A stretch of 64,000 nucleotides of DNA from Azospirillum agricola (GCF_017876095.1 NZ_JAGINM010000018.1:1-64000), one strand, 5' to 3'; counted from the stretch's first letter, positions 44,069 to 55,646 are shown. Notes: generated from the sequence alone by a model not told the origin. Program-made: numbers and translations.

Positions 44069-44332
44069 TCAGTGCGCCGCCGCCATTCCATGGCAGTCGA
44101 AGGCGCCGGACAGGGCATGGGCGTTGCGGAGCTGGAGCGCCTCGACCAGATCGCGAACCTCGTCGGCCAACTCGTCGGCGGCCCAGTCATGCCGGTCGGC
44201 ACCGGCGACGGCGAGGAGGCGCAGGGTGGTGCGCAGCAGGTCGCCAGGCTCCCAACCGTTTGCCCGTTCGGCGTCGCTGGCGACCTGAAGCAGCGAGGTC
44301 GCGAAAGCCAGCACATCCGGTTCGACGTTCAT
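44069..44332 (-). CDS. Small hypothetical protein
   Basis: 87 residues, not recognised. Predicted all-helical, acidic: DVLAFATSLLQVASDAERANGWEPGDLLRTTLRLLAVAG, ADELADEVRDLVEAL. GGAGG lies 9 bases before the ATG at 44332; the longer frame from 44503 overlaps the DUF1636 gene end and is less likely. It is convergent with the soluble receptor and lies about 100 bases downstream of the DUF1636 gene on the same strand. Confidence 0.6.
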   Translation of the reverse strand: MNVEPDVLAFATSLLQVASDAERANGWEPGDLLRTTLRLLAVAGADRHDWAADELADEVRDLVEALQLRNAHALSGAFDCHGMAAAH

Positions 44333-44429
44333 GAGGCATGCCTCCACGAATTCGTTGGCCTTACGGACTATACTTCCTTTCGGATGATCCGCTGTCAAAC
44401 GAAAGTTTGCGGCGCTGCGAAACAAGCCC

Positions 44430-44834
44430 TTAGGTCTTGCCCGGCCGATCCTCCTCCGGCTCGTCCAAAGGCGGCATACGGGCAACGAAACGACCCTTGA
44501 CACCCTGCGGCCATTGCTTGAACGGAACGATTCCGTCCGGAGTGTCGGCGTAGGCCCGCAGATAAGCCGTCAGCGTTTCCACCGACGCCTCGTCGGCCGG
44601 CAGGTCGCCCAGCACATAACTCATCCGGCCGGCGGCGCGCACGGCGACGGCGCAGGGGCGGCGGCAGCTCATCAGGCAGCGCAACGGGCGCAGCCGGACC
44701 CTGCCCGCCAGGTCCGGATCCGCCGCCAGCGCCCGTTCCATCAGGCCGGCCAGTTGGGCGCCGGCGCGCGGCGTGGCCTCCGGCGGATCCTCGGGATGAC
44801 GGCAGGTTTCGCAGACGACAAGTTCGACAGGCAT
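44430..44834 (-). CDS. DUF1636 metal-binding-type protein
   Basis: 134-residue protein matching DUF1636. The N-terminus has a CxxC pair (VVCETCRHP) and the centre a cysteine run CLMSCRRPC, suggesting a metal or Fe-S site of thioredoxin-like ferredoxin style. Family members are often near cobalamin or metal uptake genes; none is seen here. Function unknown. Conserved tail YADTPDGIVPFKQWPQGVKGRFVARMPP. Confidence 0.85.
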   Translation of the reverse strand: MPVELVVCETCRHPEDPPEATPRAGAQLAGLMERALAADPDLAGRVRLRPLRCLMSCRRPCAVAVRAAGRMSYVLGDLPADEASVETLTAYLRAYADTPDGIVPFKQWPQGVKGRFVARMPPLDEPEEDRPGKT

Positions 44835-45019
44835 CGGACCGTTTCCGGAATGGGATCGGCGACGGGCGGGTGCCGCCTTTGCCCGACCAGTGCTAACGGC
44901 CGGCGGACGGCGCTGTCAACCGGCGCCGGCCCCGCGCGGTTGCGGCTTGCCAACGACAGGCAAACTCCCGACCATGCGGTGCGGCGGCGAATGGCCGGGG
45001 ACGGGTGGAACGGGCGGGC

Positions 45020-48000
45020 ATGAGCGCAAGGCAGAGAATCGTTCGTGAACGCCGGCAATACAACCAGCTCGCCGCCGACCAGACGCTTGAAGACTACGCG
45101 CTGCGCTACACCGCCGAACGCGCGCGCCACTGGACCGCCTCGCGGGTCGCCAACACGGCCCTCGGCGCCATCTCCTTCCTCGCCTGCGAGGCCATCGGCG
45201 CGGCGGTGACGCTGACCTACGGCTTCGCCAACGCCATGGCCGCGATCCTGGCGGTCGGCGTGCTGACCTTCCTGGTCGGGCTGCCGATCACCCGCCACGC
45301 CGCCCGCGCCGGGGTCGACATCGACCTGCTGGCGCGGGGCGCCGGCTTCGGCTATCTCGGCTCGACCATCACCTCGCTGGTCTACGCCTCCTTCACCTTC
45401 ATCCTCTTCTCCATCGAGGCCAGCATCATGTCGGCCGGCTTGCAGATGGTGCTGGGGATCCCGGCCTCGGTCGCCCACGTCATCAGCTCGCTGGCGGTGA
45501 TCCCCATCGCGGTCTACGGCATCCGCTTCATCAGCCGGATGCAGGTGGCGACGCAGCCGGTCTGGATCGCCCTGCAATGCGTGCCGCTGGCCTACATCGC
45601 CCTGCTCGACCGTTCGACGGTGGCGGAGTGGATGGCGATGCCCGGCACCCTGGGGGCGCCCGACGGCGGGCTGGCGCTGCTGCCCTTCGGCATGGCGGCG
45701 TCGGTTCTGCTGTCGCTGCTGCCGCAGATCGGCGAGCAGGTCGATTATCTGCGCTTCCTGCCGCCGCAGGCGAAGATCGGCCGGCTGCGCTGGTGGACGG
45801 CGATGCTGGCCGGCGGTCCCGGCTGGGTGCTGATCGGCGGCCTGAAGCTGGTCGCGGGTTCCCTGCTGGCCTTCCTCGCCGTGCGGCACGGGCTGTCGGC
45901 GGAGGAGGCGGCGCAGCCGACGCAGATGTATCATCTGGCCTTCCTCGACGTCTTCGGCTCGCCCGGCGTGGCGCTCGCGCTGACCGGGCTGTTCGTCGTC
46001 GTCTGCCAGATCAAGATCAACGTCACCAACGCCTACGCCGGCTCCATCGCCTGGTCGAACTTCTTCTCCCGCCTGACCCGCAGCCATCCCGGCCGCGTCG
46101 TCTGGCTGGTGTTCAACGTGCTGCTGGCGCTGCTGCTGATGGAGATCGGCATCCTCGGCGTCATCGAAAGCATCCTCGGCCTCTACGCCAACGTCGCGGT
46201 CGGCTGGCTCGGCGCCGTCGCCGCCGACCTCGCGATCAACAAGCGGCTGGGATTCAGCCCGCCCCACATCGAGTTCAAGCGCGCCCACCTCTACGACATC
46301 AACCCGGTCGGGGTCGGCGCCATGGGGTTGTCGGTGCTGTGCTCCACCACCGCCTTCTTCGGCGTCCTCGGGCCGGTGGCTCAGGCGTTGGCCCCCTTCA
46401 TCGGCCTGGCCGTCGCCTTCATCGCCGCCCCGCTGATCGCCTGGCGGACCGGGGGGCGCTATTACCTCGCCCGCCCCCCCGCCGGATTGCCGGAGGGCAA
46501 GGCCGAAATCCGCTGCTGCATCTGCGAGAACCTGTTCGAGCGGCCCGACATGGCCCACTGCCCGGCCTACGACGCGCCGATCTGCTCGCTCTGCTGCACG
46601 CTGGAGGCGCGCTGCCACGACCTGTGCAAGACCGACAGCCGCTTCGCCGACCAGATCGCCCGCTTCCTCAAGGGCGTCCTGCCCGGCCGGATGGGCGCCG
46701 GGGTGCACACCCGCACCGGCCATTTCATCGGGGTGATGGCGCTCTTCACGCTGGTGCTGGGCGGCGTGCTGCTGGTCATCGACTTCCAGTACGCCAACGC
46801 CGAGGAGGCCCAGCGCGCCGCCATCCACACCGCCCTGTTCGCGGTCTTCGTCTGCCTGTTCATCCTGTCCGGCGTCGCCGCCTGGCTGCTGGTGCTGGCG
46901 CACGAGAGCCGCCGCAAGGCCGAGGAGGAGACCGGCCGCCAGACCGCCATGCTGATGGACGAGATCGCCGCCCACGAGCGCACCGACGCCGCCCTCCAGA
47001 AGGCCAAGGAGGTCGCCGAGGCCGCCAACGCCGCCAAGAGCCGCTACATCATCGGCGTCAGCCACGAGATCCGCGCGCCGCTGAACGCCATCTCCGGCTA
47101 CGCCCAGCTCATGGAGCGCAACGCCACCGAGCGCCCGCAGGACGCCGTCCGCGTCATCCGCCGCAGCGCCGAGCATCTGTCGAACCTGATCGACGGGCTG
47201 CTCGACATCTCCAAGATCGAATCGGGCCTGCGCCGGCTCAGCCGCGAGAAGATCAACCTGATCGAGTTTCTCGACCAGCTCGCCGACATGTTCCGCATCC
47301 AGGCCGCCGCCAAGGGGCTGGAGTTCCGCTACGCCCGCGTGGCGCACCTGCCGGCCTACGTCCACACCGACAGCAAGATCCTGCGGCAGATCCTGATCAA
47401 CCTGCTGTCCAACGCGGTGAAATACACCGAGCGCGGCCACGTCACCCTGTCCGTGCGCTACCGCAGCCAGATCGCCGAGTTCGAGATCGCCGACACCGGC
47501 ATCGGCATCCGGCCGGAGGATCTCGACCGCGTCTTCGAGCCGTTCGAGCGCGGCCACGGCGCCGCCGTGCGGACGGTGGCCGGCACCGGGCTGGGTCTGA
47601 CCATCACCCGGCTGCTGACCCGCATCATGGGCGGCGACATCGCGCTGCGCAGCCGGCTGGGCGAGGGGAGCGCCTTCACCGTGCGGCTGCTGCTGTCGGA
47701 GGCGATGCACAGGCCGGGCGAGATCGCCGAGCGCCGCGCCGTCAGCGGCTACGCCGGTCCGCCGATCACCGTCCTGCTGGCCGACGACGACCGCGACCAT
47801 CTGGCGCTGATGACCGACATCCTGCGCCCGCTGGGTTTCGTGCTGTTTACCGCGTCCGACGCCGGCAGCTGTCTGGCGACGGCGGCGCAGTGCAAGCCGG
47901 ACATCGCCATGCTCGACATCTCGATGCCCGGCGAGAGCGGCTGGGACGTCGCCGAGGGGCTGCGGCGGCTGTTCGGGGACCGCATCCGCATCATCATGGT

Positions 48001-48445
48001 CTCGGCCAACGCCTACGAGTCGCAGGGCCCCGGCGACGGCCGCGCTCCGCACGACGCCTTCGTCGCCAAGCCGATCGAGATCCACGCCCTGCTCGACCGC
48101 GTGCAGGAGCTGACCGGGCTGGAATGGATCCACGCCGCCGACCCCTTGCCGGACAAGGCCGCGGCCCCATCCGCGCCCCCGACCACGGCCCCGCCGGCCG
48201 CCGCTCCGGTGCCCTCCGGCCCGTCGAAATCGGCGTTGCGGCACATCGACGACCTGCGCCAACTGGGCCGTATCGGTTACATTCGCGGGATCGAAGCCAA
48301 GCTGCGCGAGATCGAGGCGGAGGACGCAAGCGCCCTCCCCTTCGTCGAGCGGCTGCGCGCGCTGGTGCGCGCCTTCGACCTGAAGGGCTACATGAGGGCG
48401 CTGGACGAGGCGGCCAGCACCGCCGACGCGAGCGATGGGACCTGA
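45020..48445 (+). CDS. NCS1-permease/histidine kinase/receiver fusion with Cys-rich module
   Basis: 1141-residue membrane hybrid kinase. Residues 30-480 resemble a complete NCS1 (purine-cytosine permease/allantoin) transporter with about 12 helices (GAISFLACEAIGAAVTLTYGFANA; QIKINVTNAYAGSIAWSNFFSRLTRSHPGRVVW). Residues 499-536 are a cysteine-rich, zinc-ribbon-like insert (C-C-x2-C ... C-x2-C-C ... C-x3-C). Two more helices precede a coiled coil, HisKA (H682 in GVSHEIRAPLNA), HATPase, a receiver (D966 in MLDISMPGESG) and a helical tail. Probably senses a transported purine/pyrimidine-like compound. ATG 45020 chosen; GTG 45005 also possible. Works with the next gene. Confidence 0.93.
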   Translation: MSARQRIVRERRQYNQLAADQTLEDYALRYTAERARHWTASRVANTALGAISFLACEAIGAAVTLTYGFANAMAAILAVGVLTFLVGLPITRHAARAGVDIDLLARGAGFGYLGSTITSLVYASFTFILFSIEASIMSAGLQMVLGIPASVAHVISSLAVIPIAVYGIRFISRMQVATQPVWIALQCVPLAYIALLDRSTVAEWMAMPGTLGAPDGGLALLPFGMAASVLLSLLPQIGEQVDYLRFLPPQAKIGRLRWWTAMLAGGPGWVLIGGLKLVAGSLLAFLAVRHGLSAEEAAQPTQMYHLAFLDVFGSPGVALALTGLFVVVCQIKINVTNAYAGSIAWSNFFSRLTRSHPGRVVWLVFNVLLALLLMEIGILGVIESILGLYANVAVGWLGAVAADLAINKRLGFSPPHIEFKRAHLYDINPVGVGAMGLSVLCSTTAFFGVLGPVAQALAPFIGLAVAFIAAPLIAWRTGGRYYLARPPAGLPEGKAEIRCCICENLFERPDMAHCPAYDAPICSLCCTLEARCHDLCKTDSRFADQIARFLKGVLPGRMGAGVHTRTGHFIGVMALFTLVLGGVLLVIDFQYANAEEAQRAAIHTALFAVFVCLFILSGVAAWLLVLAHESRRKAEEETGRQTAMLMDEIAAHERTDAALQKAKEVAEAANAAKSRYIIGVSHEIRAPLNAISGYAQLMERNATERPQDAVRVIRRSAEHLSNLIDGLLDISKIESGLRRLSREKINLIEFLDQLADMFRIQAAAKGLEFRYARVAHLPAYVHTDSKILRQILINLLSNAVKYTERGHVTLSVRYRSQIAEFEIADTGIGIRPEDLDRVFEPFERGHGAAVRTVAGTGLGLTITRLLTRIMGGDIALRSRLGEGSAFTVRLLLSEAMHRPGEIAERRAVSGYAGPPITVLLADDDRDHLALMTDILRPLGFVLFTASDAGSCLATAAQCKPDIAMLDISMPGESGWDVAEGLRRLFGDRIRIIMVSANAYESQGPGDGRAPHDAFVAKPIEIHALLDRVQELTGLEWIHAADPLPDKAAAPSAPPTTAPPAAAPVPSGPSKSALRHIDDLRQLGRIGYIRGIEAKLREIEAEDASALPFVERLRALVRAFDLKGYMRALDEAASTADASDGT

Positions 48446-49400
48446 CACGATGAAACGCCGCGACATGATCCTGGTGGTGGACGACACGCCCGAGACGCTG
48501 GGATTCCTGACGGAGGCCATCGAGCAGGCCGACCTGACCGTGCTGGTCGCCGTCGACGGCGAGAGCGCGCTGGAGCTGCTGGGCCAGATCACCCCCGACC
48601 TGATCCTGATGGACGCGGTGATGCCGGGGCTGGACGGTTTCGAGACCTGCCGGCGGCTGAAGCAGGTCCCCCACCTGTCGCACCTGCCGGTCGTCTTCAT
48701 GACCGGGCTCAGCGACACCGGGCATGTGGTCAAGGGGCTGGAGGCAGGCGGCGTCGATTACGTCACCAAGCCGATCGTGGTGGACGAGCTGATCGCCCGC
48801 ATCCGCGTCCACCTGAACAACGCGCGGGTGTCCCACGCCGCCCGCGCGGCGCTGGACGCCACCGGCCGCTTCCTGCTGGCCACCGACGGCGCGGGCAAGC
48901 TCCTGTGGTGCACCCCGCAGGCCGAGCGGCTGCTGGCCGGCCTGCTGCCGGGGACCGATGGCCAAATCCCCGGCCGGAGCCCCGCCCTGGCGGCCGCGCT
49001 GGCCGAGGGGCTGATCCGGCTGCGCCAGACCCCGGCGGTGGCCGCCACCGGGGTCGGCGAGGTGTTCTCGCTGGAGATCCCGGACGGCGGATCGACCCGG
49101 CGGCTGGATTTCTCCTACCTCAGCCCGGCCAACCCGGACGAGTTCCTCTACCGCCTGAGCGAGCCCGCCGCCGGCCGGCAGGAGGCGATCCTGCGCGACG
49201 CGCTCGGCCTGACCGCGCGCGAGGCCGAGGTCCTGCTGTGGATCGCCAACGGCAAGCCCAACCGCGACATCGGCGAGATCCTGGGGATCAGCCCGCGCAC
49301 GGTCAACAAGCACCTGGAGCAGGTCTTCGCCAAGCTGGGCGTCGAGAACCGCGCCTCGGCGACCGCCCTGGCGATCCGCACCCTCGCCGCGCGGGGGTGA
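48435..49400 (+). CDS. LuxR-type response regulator with central domain
   Basis: 321-residue DNA-binding response regulator. Receiver: ILVVDDTPETLGFL, phosphoacceptor in LILMDAVMPGLDG and lysine in VDYVTKPIVV. Residues 140-250 form a PAS-like middle domain (RFLLATDGAGKLLWCTPQAERLL). C-terminal LuxR helix-turn-helix: GLTAREAEVLLWIANGKPNRDIGEILGISPRTVNKHLEQVFAKLGVENR. It overlaps the hybrid kinase gene by 11 bases from this ATG (an ATG at 48450 is an alternative), so the two form a two-component pair. Confidence 0.94.
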   Translation: MGPDTMKRRDMILVVDDTPETLGFLTEAIEQADLTVLVAVDGESALELLGQITPDLILMDAVMPGLDGFETCRRLKQVPHLSHLPVVFMTGLSDTGHVVKGLEAGGVDYVTKPIVVDELIARIRVHLNNARVSHAARAALDATGRFLLATDGAGKLLWCTPQAERLLAGLLPGTDGQIPGRSPALAAALAEGLIRLRQTPAVAATGVGEVFSLEIPDGGSTRRLDFSYLSPANPDEFLYRLSEPAAGRQEAILRDALGLTAREAEVLLWIANGKPNRDIGEILGISPRTVNKHLEQVFAKLGVENRASATALAIRTLAARG

Positions 49401-49427
49401 GGGAAGGCCGGCGCTCCCCTCCCCCCG

Positions 49428-49840
49428 TCACCCCGCCAGATCGCGCAGGATCGGGCATTCCGGCCGCTCGTCGCCATGGCAGGCGTCGGCCAGTTCGCGC
49501 AGCGTGTCGCGCATCGCCGCCAGCTCGGCGATCTTCGCCTCAAGCTCGTCGATGTGCTCCAGAGCCACCCGCTTGACCTCGGAACTGCAACGCGAGCGGT
49601 CCTGCCACAACCCGACCAGCCGCTGGATGCGCTCGATCCCGAAGCCCAGCGTGCGGGCGCGCTTGACGAAGCGCAGGACGTTCACCTCGCTCGGGCCGTA
49701 GACCCGGTAGCCGGACGCCGTCCGCCCGGCCTCCGGGATCAGGCCGATGGATTCGTAATAACGGATCAGCTTCGCGTTGACCCCCGACGCCTTGGCCGCG
49801 TCGCCGATGGTCATGCCCATGCCAACGCCCGTGTCCACGT

Positions 49841-49844
<4 letters not shown>
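49428..49844 (-). CDS. cueR: Copper-responsive MerR-family activator CueR
   Basis: 138-residue MerR regulator. DNA-binding part: MTIGDAAKASGVNAKLIRYYESIGLIPEAGRTASGYRVYGPSEVNVLRFVKRARTLGF. The metal loop CHGDERPEC (two Cys, seven residues apart) fits Cu(I)/Ag(I) CueR. Start overlaps the copA stop (ATGA), so cueR is translated from the copA transcript and activates its own operon. ATGs a few codons further in are less favoured for that reason. Confidence 0.94.
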
Positions 49845-52294
<2,450 letters not shown>

Positions 52295-52328
52295 GCCGGC
52301 TCTCCTTCCGTCTGGTGCGGCATGTCCT

Positions 52329-52359
52329 GATATGGAGCTTCCAGCCATTGGAAGGTCAA
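52329..52359 (-). promoter_or_regulatory. copA: MerR/CueR-type copper promoter of copA-cueR
   Basis: On the minus strand TTGACC (-35) and CATATC (-10) are separated by 19 bases, the overlong spacer typical of MerR-family promoters. The spacer is filled by a 21-bp dyad (ACCTTCC-N7-GGAAGCT, 52336-52356), one base short of the perfect ACCTTCC/GGAAGGT CueR box. It ends 34 bases before the copA ATG. Confidence 0.88.
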
Positions 52360-52436
52360 GGGGGGAAACGACGCCTGAACAAAGCGCCGCGGCAACCGTT
52401 CCACCCCCACCCCATCCACGATGCCGAGCCGCCCGC

Positions 52437-52997
52437 ATGACCCGCCTGACCATCGACGAGGCCCAGGCCCGCGTCTTCCGCTTCCTGACACGGGACATGG
52501 TGGAGGAGTTGCGCGCCGTGGAGTACGAGACACCGCCGCTGTCCGACGCCCCCTCGCCCACGCCGCTGCACGGGTTGCGGCGCGCGGCGGTGGAATTCAG
52601 CCACGCCCCCGGCGCGCCCGACTGCATATACCGCATCCGCGCCTTCGGCGATTCGCTGCTGATGCGGCTGCAACTGAACGTCCGCCGCTTCGTCGCGATC
52701 TATCAGGTGCCCGTGTCCGACCCCATCGACAGCAACACCATCGCCCCGCATTTCGAGCGCTGGGCGATCGGCGCCGGGCATGCCGGCTGGATGATCGGCT
52801 TGCGCGACGGCACCGACCCCTGGGCTCCCGAGCGGCGGACGGTGGAAACCTACTGCTACGCCATGCTGCCCGAGGATTTCCTCGACGATCCGCTGGCCCA
52901 GCTCTATTGGCGCACCGACCTGTTGCAGATGACGCGGGCCTTCATGCTGGAATCGCGGCGCATGGGCATCCGGCTGTCGGCGCCCGACCCGGCCTGA
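52437..52997 (+). CDS. Conserved-looking hypothetical protein
   Basis: 186 residues, family not recognised. Begins MTRLTIDEAQARVFRFLTRDMVEELRAVEYETPP and has an aromatic-rich core (RFVAIYQVPVSDPIDSN, HFERWAIGAGHAGWMIGLRDGTDPW, AMLPEDFLDDPLAQLYWRTDLLQMTRAF). No signal peptide or membrane helix. Codon use is as GC3-rich as in the neighbours. The upstream in-frame extension lies antisense to copA and is rejected. It stands alone between copA and the TRIC-type gene. Confidence 0.8.
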   Translation: MTRLTIDEAQARVFRFLTRDMVEELRAVEYETPPLSDAPSPTPLHGLRRAAVEFSHAPGAPDCIYRIRAFGDSLLMRLQLNVRRFVAIYQVPVSDPIDSNTIAPHFERWAIGAGHAGWMIGLRDGTDPWAPERRTVETYCYAMLPEDFLDDPLAQLYWRTDLLQMTRAFMLESRRMGIRLSAPDPA

Positions 52998-53093
52998 GCG
53001 GTTCGCCGGCGGCCACGGTTTCGCTTGGCGGCGGGCGCCGGCTGTGCTCAGTCTTTGGGCATCCCACGGACCGAGACCAGCGACGACCCGACC

Positions 53094-53717
53094 ATGCACG
53101 CCGACCTGACCACCCTGCTCTACGCCATGGATCTGACCGGCGTCTTCGTCTTCGGCCTCAGCGGCGGAACCCTGGCGGTCCGCAAGAAGCTCGACATCTT
53201 CGGGGTGATGGTGCTGTCGCTGGCGGCGGCGCTGGCCGGCGGCGTGTGCCGCGACCTGCTGATCGGCGCGGTGCCGCCGGCCTCGCTGCACGACGACCGC
53301 TATCTGTGGGCGGCGCTGGCGGCCGGGCTGGTGGCCTTCTTCTTCTACCCGCAGATCAACCGGCTGGGCAAGCCGGTGATGGTGCTGGACGCCGCCGGGC
53401 TCGGGCTGTTCGCGGTGGCCGGCTGCGGCAAGGCGCTGGCCTACGGCTTGAGCCCGCTGCCGGCGGCGCTGCTCGGCGTGATGACCGCCTGCGGCGGCGG
53501 GGTGGCGCGCGACCTGCTGGTCGCCGAGGTGCCGCGCGTGCTCCGCGAGGAGATCTACGCCATGGCGGCGCTGGTCGGCGCCCTGGTGGTGATCGCCGGC
53601 CAGTGGCTCGCGCTGCCGCCGGTGCCGGTGGCGGTGTCCGGGGCGGTGGCGGTGTTCGGCCTGCGCGTGGTCAGCGTGCTGCGCGGCTGGAGCGCGCCCC
53701 GCGCGCCGGGAAGCTAG
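53094..53717 (+). CDS. TRIC-type cation channel family membrane protein (UPF0126/YadS-like)
   Basis: 207-residue inner-membrane protein with about six to seven helices in two homologous halves. The family motif is duplicated: GLSGGTLAVRKKLDIFGVMVLSLAAALAGGVCRDLLIG in the first half and GCGKALAYGLSPLPAALLGVMTACGGGVARDLLVAEVP in the second, with the paired GG-G---RD signatures that line the trimeric cation channel. The ATG at 53094 (MHADLTTLLYAMDLTG) is typical; 53025 would add an untypical lead. Confidence 0.92.
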   Translation: MHADLTTLLYAMDLTGVFVFGLSGGTLAVRKKLDIFGVMVLSLAAALAGGVCRDLLIGAVPPASLHDDRYLWAALAAGLVAFFFYPQINRLGKPVMVLDAAGLGLFAVAGCGKALAYGLSPLPAALLGVMTACGGGVARDLLVAEVPRVLREEIYAMAALVGALVVIAGQWLALPPVPVAVSGAVAVFGLRVVSVLRGWSAPRAPGS

Positions 53718-53825
53718 CCTCCCTCTCCTGCGAACGAGCCCCCGCGCACGGGAACCATTCCCTTTCCCACCGCGCGGAGGTCAGGGCAATCGCCCGCGGA
53801 ACACGGGATCCTTTTCGCGGAGAAC

Positions 53826-53853
53826 CGTCATCCCCGCCGTCGCGGGGATGACG
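53826..53853. repeat. REP-like palindrome
   Basis: A perfect 12-bp stem CGTCATCCCCGC / GCGGGGATGACG with a four-base loop CGTC. GTCATCCCCGC...GCGGGGATGAC palindromes are common dispersed repeats in alphaproteobacteria. Only one copy is seen in this window. Confidence 0.75.
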
Positions 53854-54190
53854 CTCCTTCCTGGAGAAGCCTTCCTGAACAGGGAATGATGTCCAAAGGC
53901 GACCGCACCGGCGCGGAGAGAGACGCCGTGGGCCGGGATTTTGCCGAAACCTCCGCGCCCCAATGGCTTTTTCCCTATCATGGAGCCCCCTTCCGTCGCC
54001 CACGGAGCCCCGTCATGCTCCCCGACACCCCCGTCACCCCAATCCCGGCCCGCCGGACGAACCGCGCGACCAAGCGCGCGCACGCCCCGTGCTGCGACGG
54101 GGGAGGCGATGGAACATGGAACAGGGCCGGGAAAACGTTCCACGGTGTTTCAAACGTTCCAAACGTTCCATTCCCCGCCCCGCGCGGGCC

Positions 54191-54221
54191 GGGCGGCCGC
54201 CTCCGCCGAAGGCGGCCGCCC
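54191..54221 (-). terminator. Hairpin downstream of the branched-chain-type binding protein
   Basis: A perfect 12-bp stem GGGCGGCCGCCT / AGGCGGCCGCCC with a 7-base loop lies 37 bases after the stop of the binding-protein gene. There is no T tract on the minus strand, so termination is only likely, not certain. Confidence 0.5.
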
Positions 54222-54257
54222 AGCCTCCCGGAACGGGACAGGAAGAGGAAAAGCGCC

Positions 54258-55520
54258 TTACGCCCGCTTGCCCCAGCCCGGCGCCGGGAACACCGGGTCA
54301 TGCTCGGCCGAGCCCTTCGGCAGCACCACCGTCGGGCGCTGGCCGTGATTCTGGATGCAGGCCGAGACGAGCTGGGTGTTCTGGCCCTTCGCGTCGAACT
54401 TGATCGCCGGACCGACCATCATCTTGTCGGTCAGGTTGGTCTCGCGCAGCGCCGCCAGCAGGCTGGCCGGATCGGCCGAGCCGGCGCGCTTGAAGGCGTC
54501 GGCGGCGATCAGGATCGCCTCGAAGGTGAAGGCGACGTTGAAGGCGTAGCCCTCGAAGCGGTCGTTGGGGAACTGCTTCTTGAAGGCGGCCTCGACCTTC
54601 TTCGTCATCGCCGCCTTGGGATCGTACCAGGGCAGGTTGGTCATGGCGAAGTCGGCGTACTTGCCGAGCACCTTGTAGAACTGCTCGTCGTACAGGCCGG
54701 GCGAACCGGGGGAGACGATGCCCTTGGGCTCCCAGCGCTGCTTGACCATCTCGCGCACCAGCATGATGGCGTCGTTGGCGCGCGTGGTGACGATGGCGAG
54801 TTCGGCGCCGGTCGCCTTGGCCTTGGCCACCTCGACCGCCAGATCCTGCGCCTTCGGGTCGTAGGAGATCGACTCGATCAGCGTGAAGGGCATGTTCAGC
54901 GTCGGGAACAGGGCGTCGAGCGCCTGCTTGTTCGCCATGCCGAAGGTGTCGTTGGCGTGCAGGAACACCGCCGACTTCGGCGTCGTGCCGGTCGCCGCGA
55001 ACAGATCCTTCATCAGCGCCAGCCCGTTCGACACCAGCATCGTCGAGGTCGGGAAATTGCGGAAGACGGTCTTGAAGCCCTGCTCGGTCAGCCGGTCGGC
55101 GGCGGCGATGTTCATCACCAGCGGCACGCCGCGCTGCTCGCAGACCTGGGCGGCGGCGGCGGTCTGGCCGCTGTCGAAGGCGCCGACGATGACGTTGGCG
55201 CCGTCGTTGATCAGCTTCTCGGTGCGCGAGCGGGCGACGTCGACGTTCGATTCGGTGTCGGCCGACATCACCTCGACCTTGTAGCCCATCTCGGCGAGCA
55301 CGGCGGGCGCGATCTCGGCGCCGCGCTGGCAGGCCTGCCCGGCCTGGGCCAGCAGACCGGAACGCGGCAGCAGCACGCCGACCTTCAGCGTCGTGTTCTG
55401 GGCGAAGGCCGGCGCCCGGCCGAAGGCGGCGAGCGCGCCGCCGGCGACGGCGGCCTGCCCGAGCTGGCGGCGGGTGAGCGTGATTCCTCCGGTGGAACGG
55501 TTCTTATGGTCGTTGGTCAT
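54258..55520 (-). CDS. Branched-chain amino acid/amide-type ABC binding protein
   Basis: 420-residue periplasmic binding protein of the LivJ/Peripla_BP_6 type. The export signal LTRRQLGQAAVAGGALAAFGRAPAFAQ has a twin arginine and a weak hydrophobic core, suggesting Tat export. Mature features: LKVGVLLPRSGLLAQAGQACQRGAEIA, DGANVIVGAFDSGQTAAAAQVCEQRGVPLVMNIAAADRLTEQ, VFLHANDTFGMANKQALDALF, NPLxGY-like EGYAFNVAFTFEAILIA. The ATG at 55520 places the twin Arg at 17-18. No liv permease or ATPase genes are adjacent. Its neighbour is a dCache chemoreceptor. Confidence 0.92.
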   Translation of the reverse strand: MTNDHKNRSTGGITLTRRQLGQAAVAGGALAAFGRAPAFAQNTTLKVGVLLPRSGLLAQAGQACQRGAEIAPAVLAEMGYKVEVMSADTESNVDVARSRTEKLINDGANVIVGAFDSGQTAAAAQVCEQRGVPLVMNIAAADRLTEQGFKTVFRNFPTSTMLVSNGLALMKDLFAATGTTPKSAVFLHANDTFGMANKQALDALFPTLNMPFTLIESISYDPKAQDLAVEVAKAKATGAELAIVTTRANDAIMLVREMVKQRWEPKGIVSPGSPGLYDEQFYKVLGKYADFAMTNLPWYDPKAAMTKKVEAAFKKQFPNDRFEGYAFNVAFTFEAILIAADAFKRAGSADPASLLAALRETNLTDKMMVGPAIKFDAKGQNTQLVSACIQNHGQRPTVVLPKGSAEHDPVFPAPGWGKRA

Positions 55521-55646
55521 GGGTGCCACGTTGCCTTTGGTGGGACGGTTCGATCCTGGGGCCGAAGAGTCCACCGGAGCGACCCGTTCTGTCAAAGCGG
55601 AATCACCGTTCCGGGCTTCGGCGCAACAAAATGGCGCTGCTTTCCG

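Larger units (their letters stand above)
53718..54257. other. Intergenic stretch with palindromes and short repeats
   Basis: 540 bases without a supported gene. It contains a REP-like palindrome (53826-53853), three copies of AAACGTTCCA (54133, 54152, 54161) and a GC-rich hairpin after the binding-protein gene (54191-54221). Long open frames run through it on the plus strand but are a composition effect and continue antisense to the next genes. Confidence 0.6.

Noticed and set aside
44741..48733. Minus-strand open frame of 1330 codons
   Set aside because: Antisense to the permease-kinase fusion, whose domains are unmistakable. The antisense product is Gln/Asp/His-rich low-complexity sequence.
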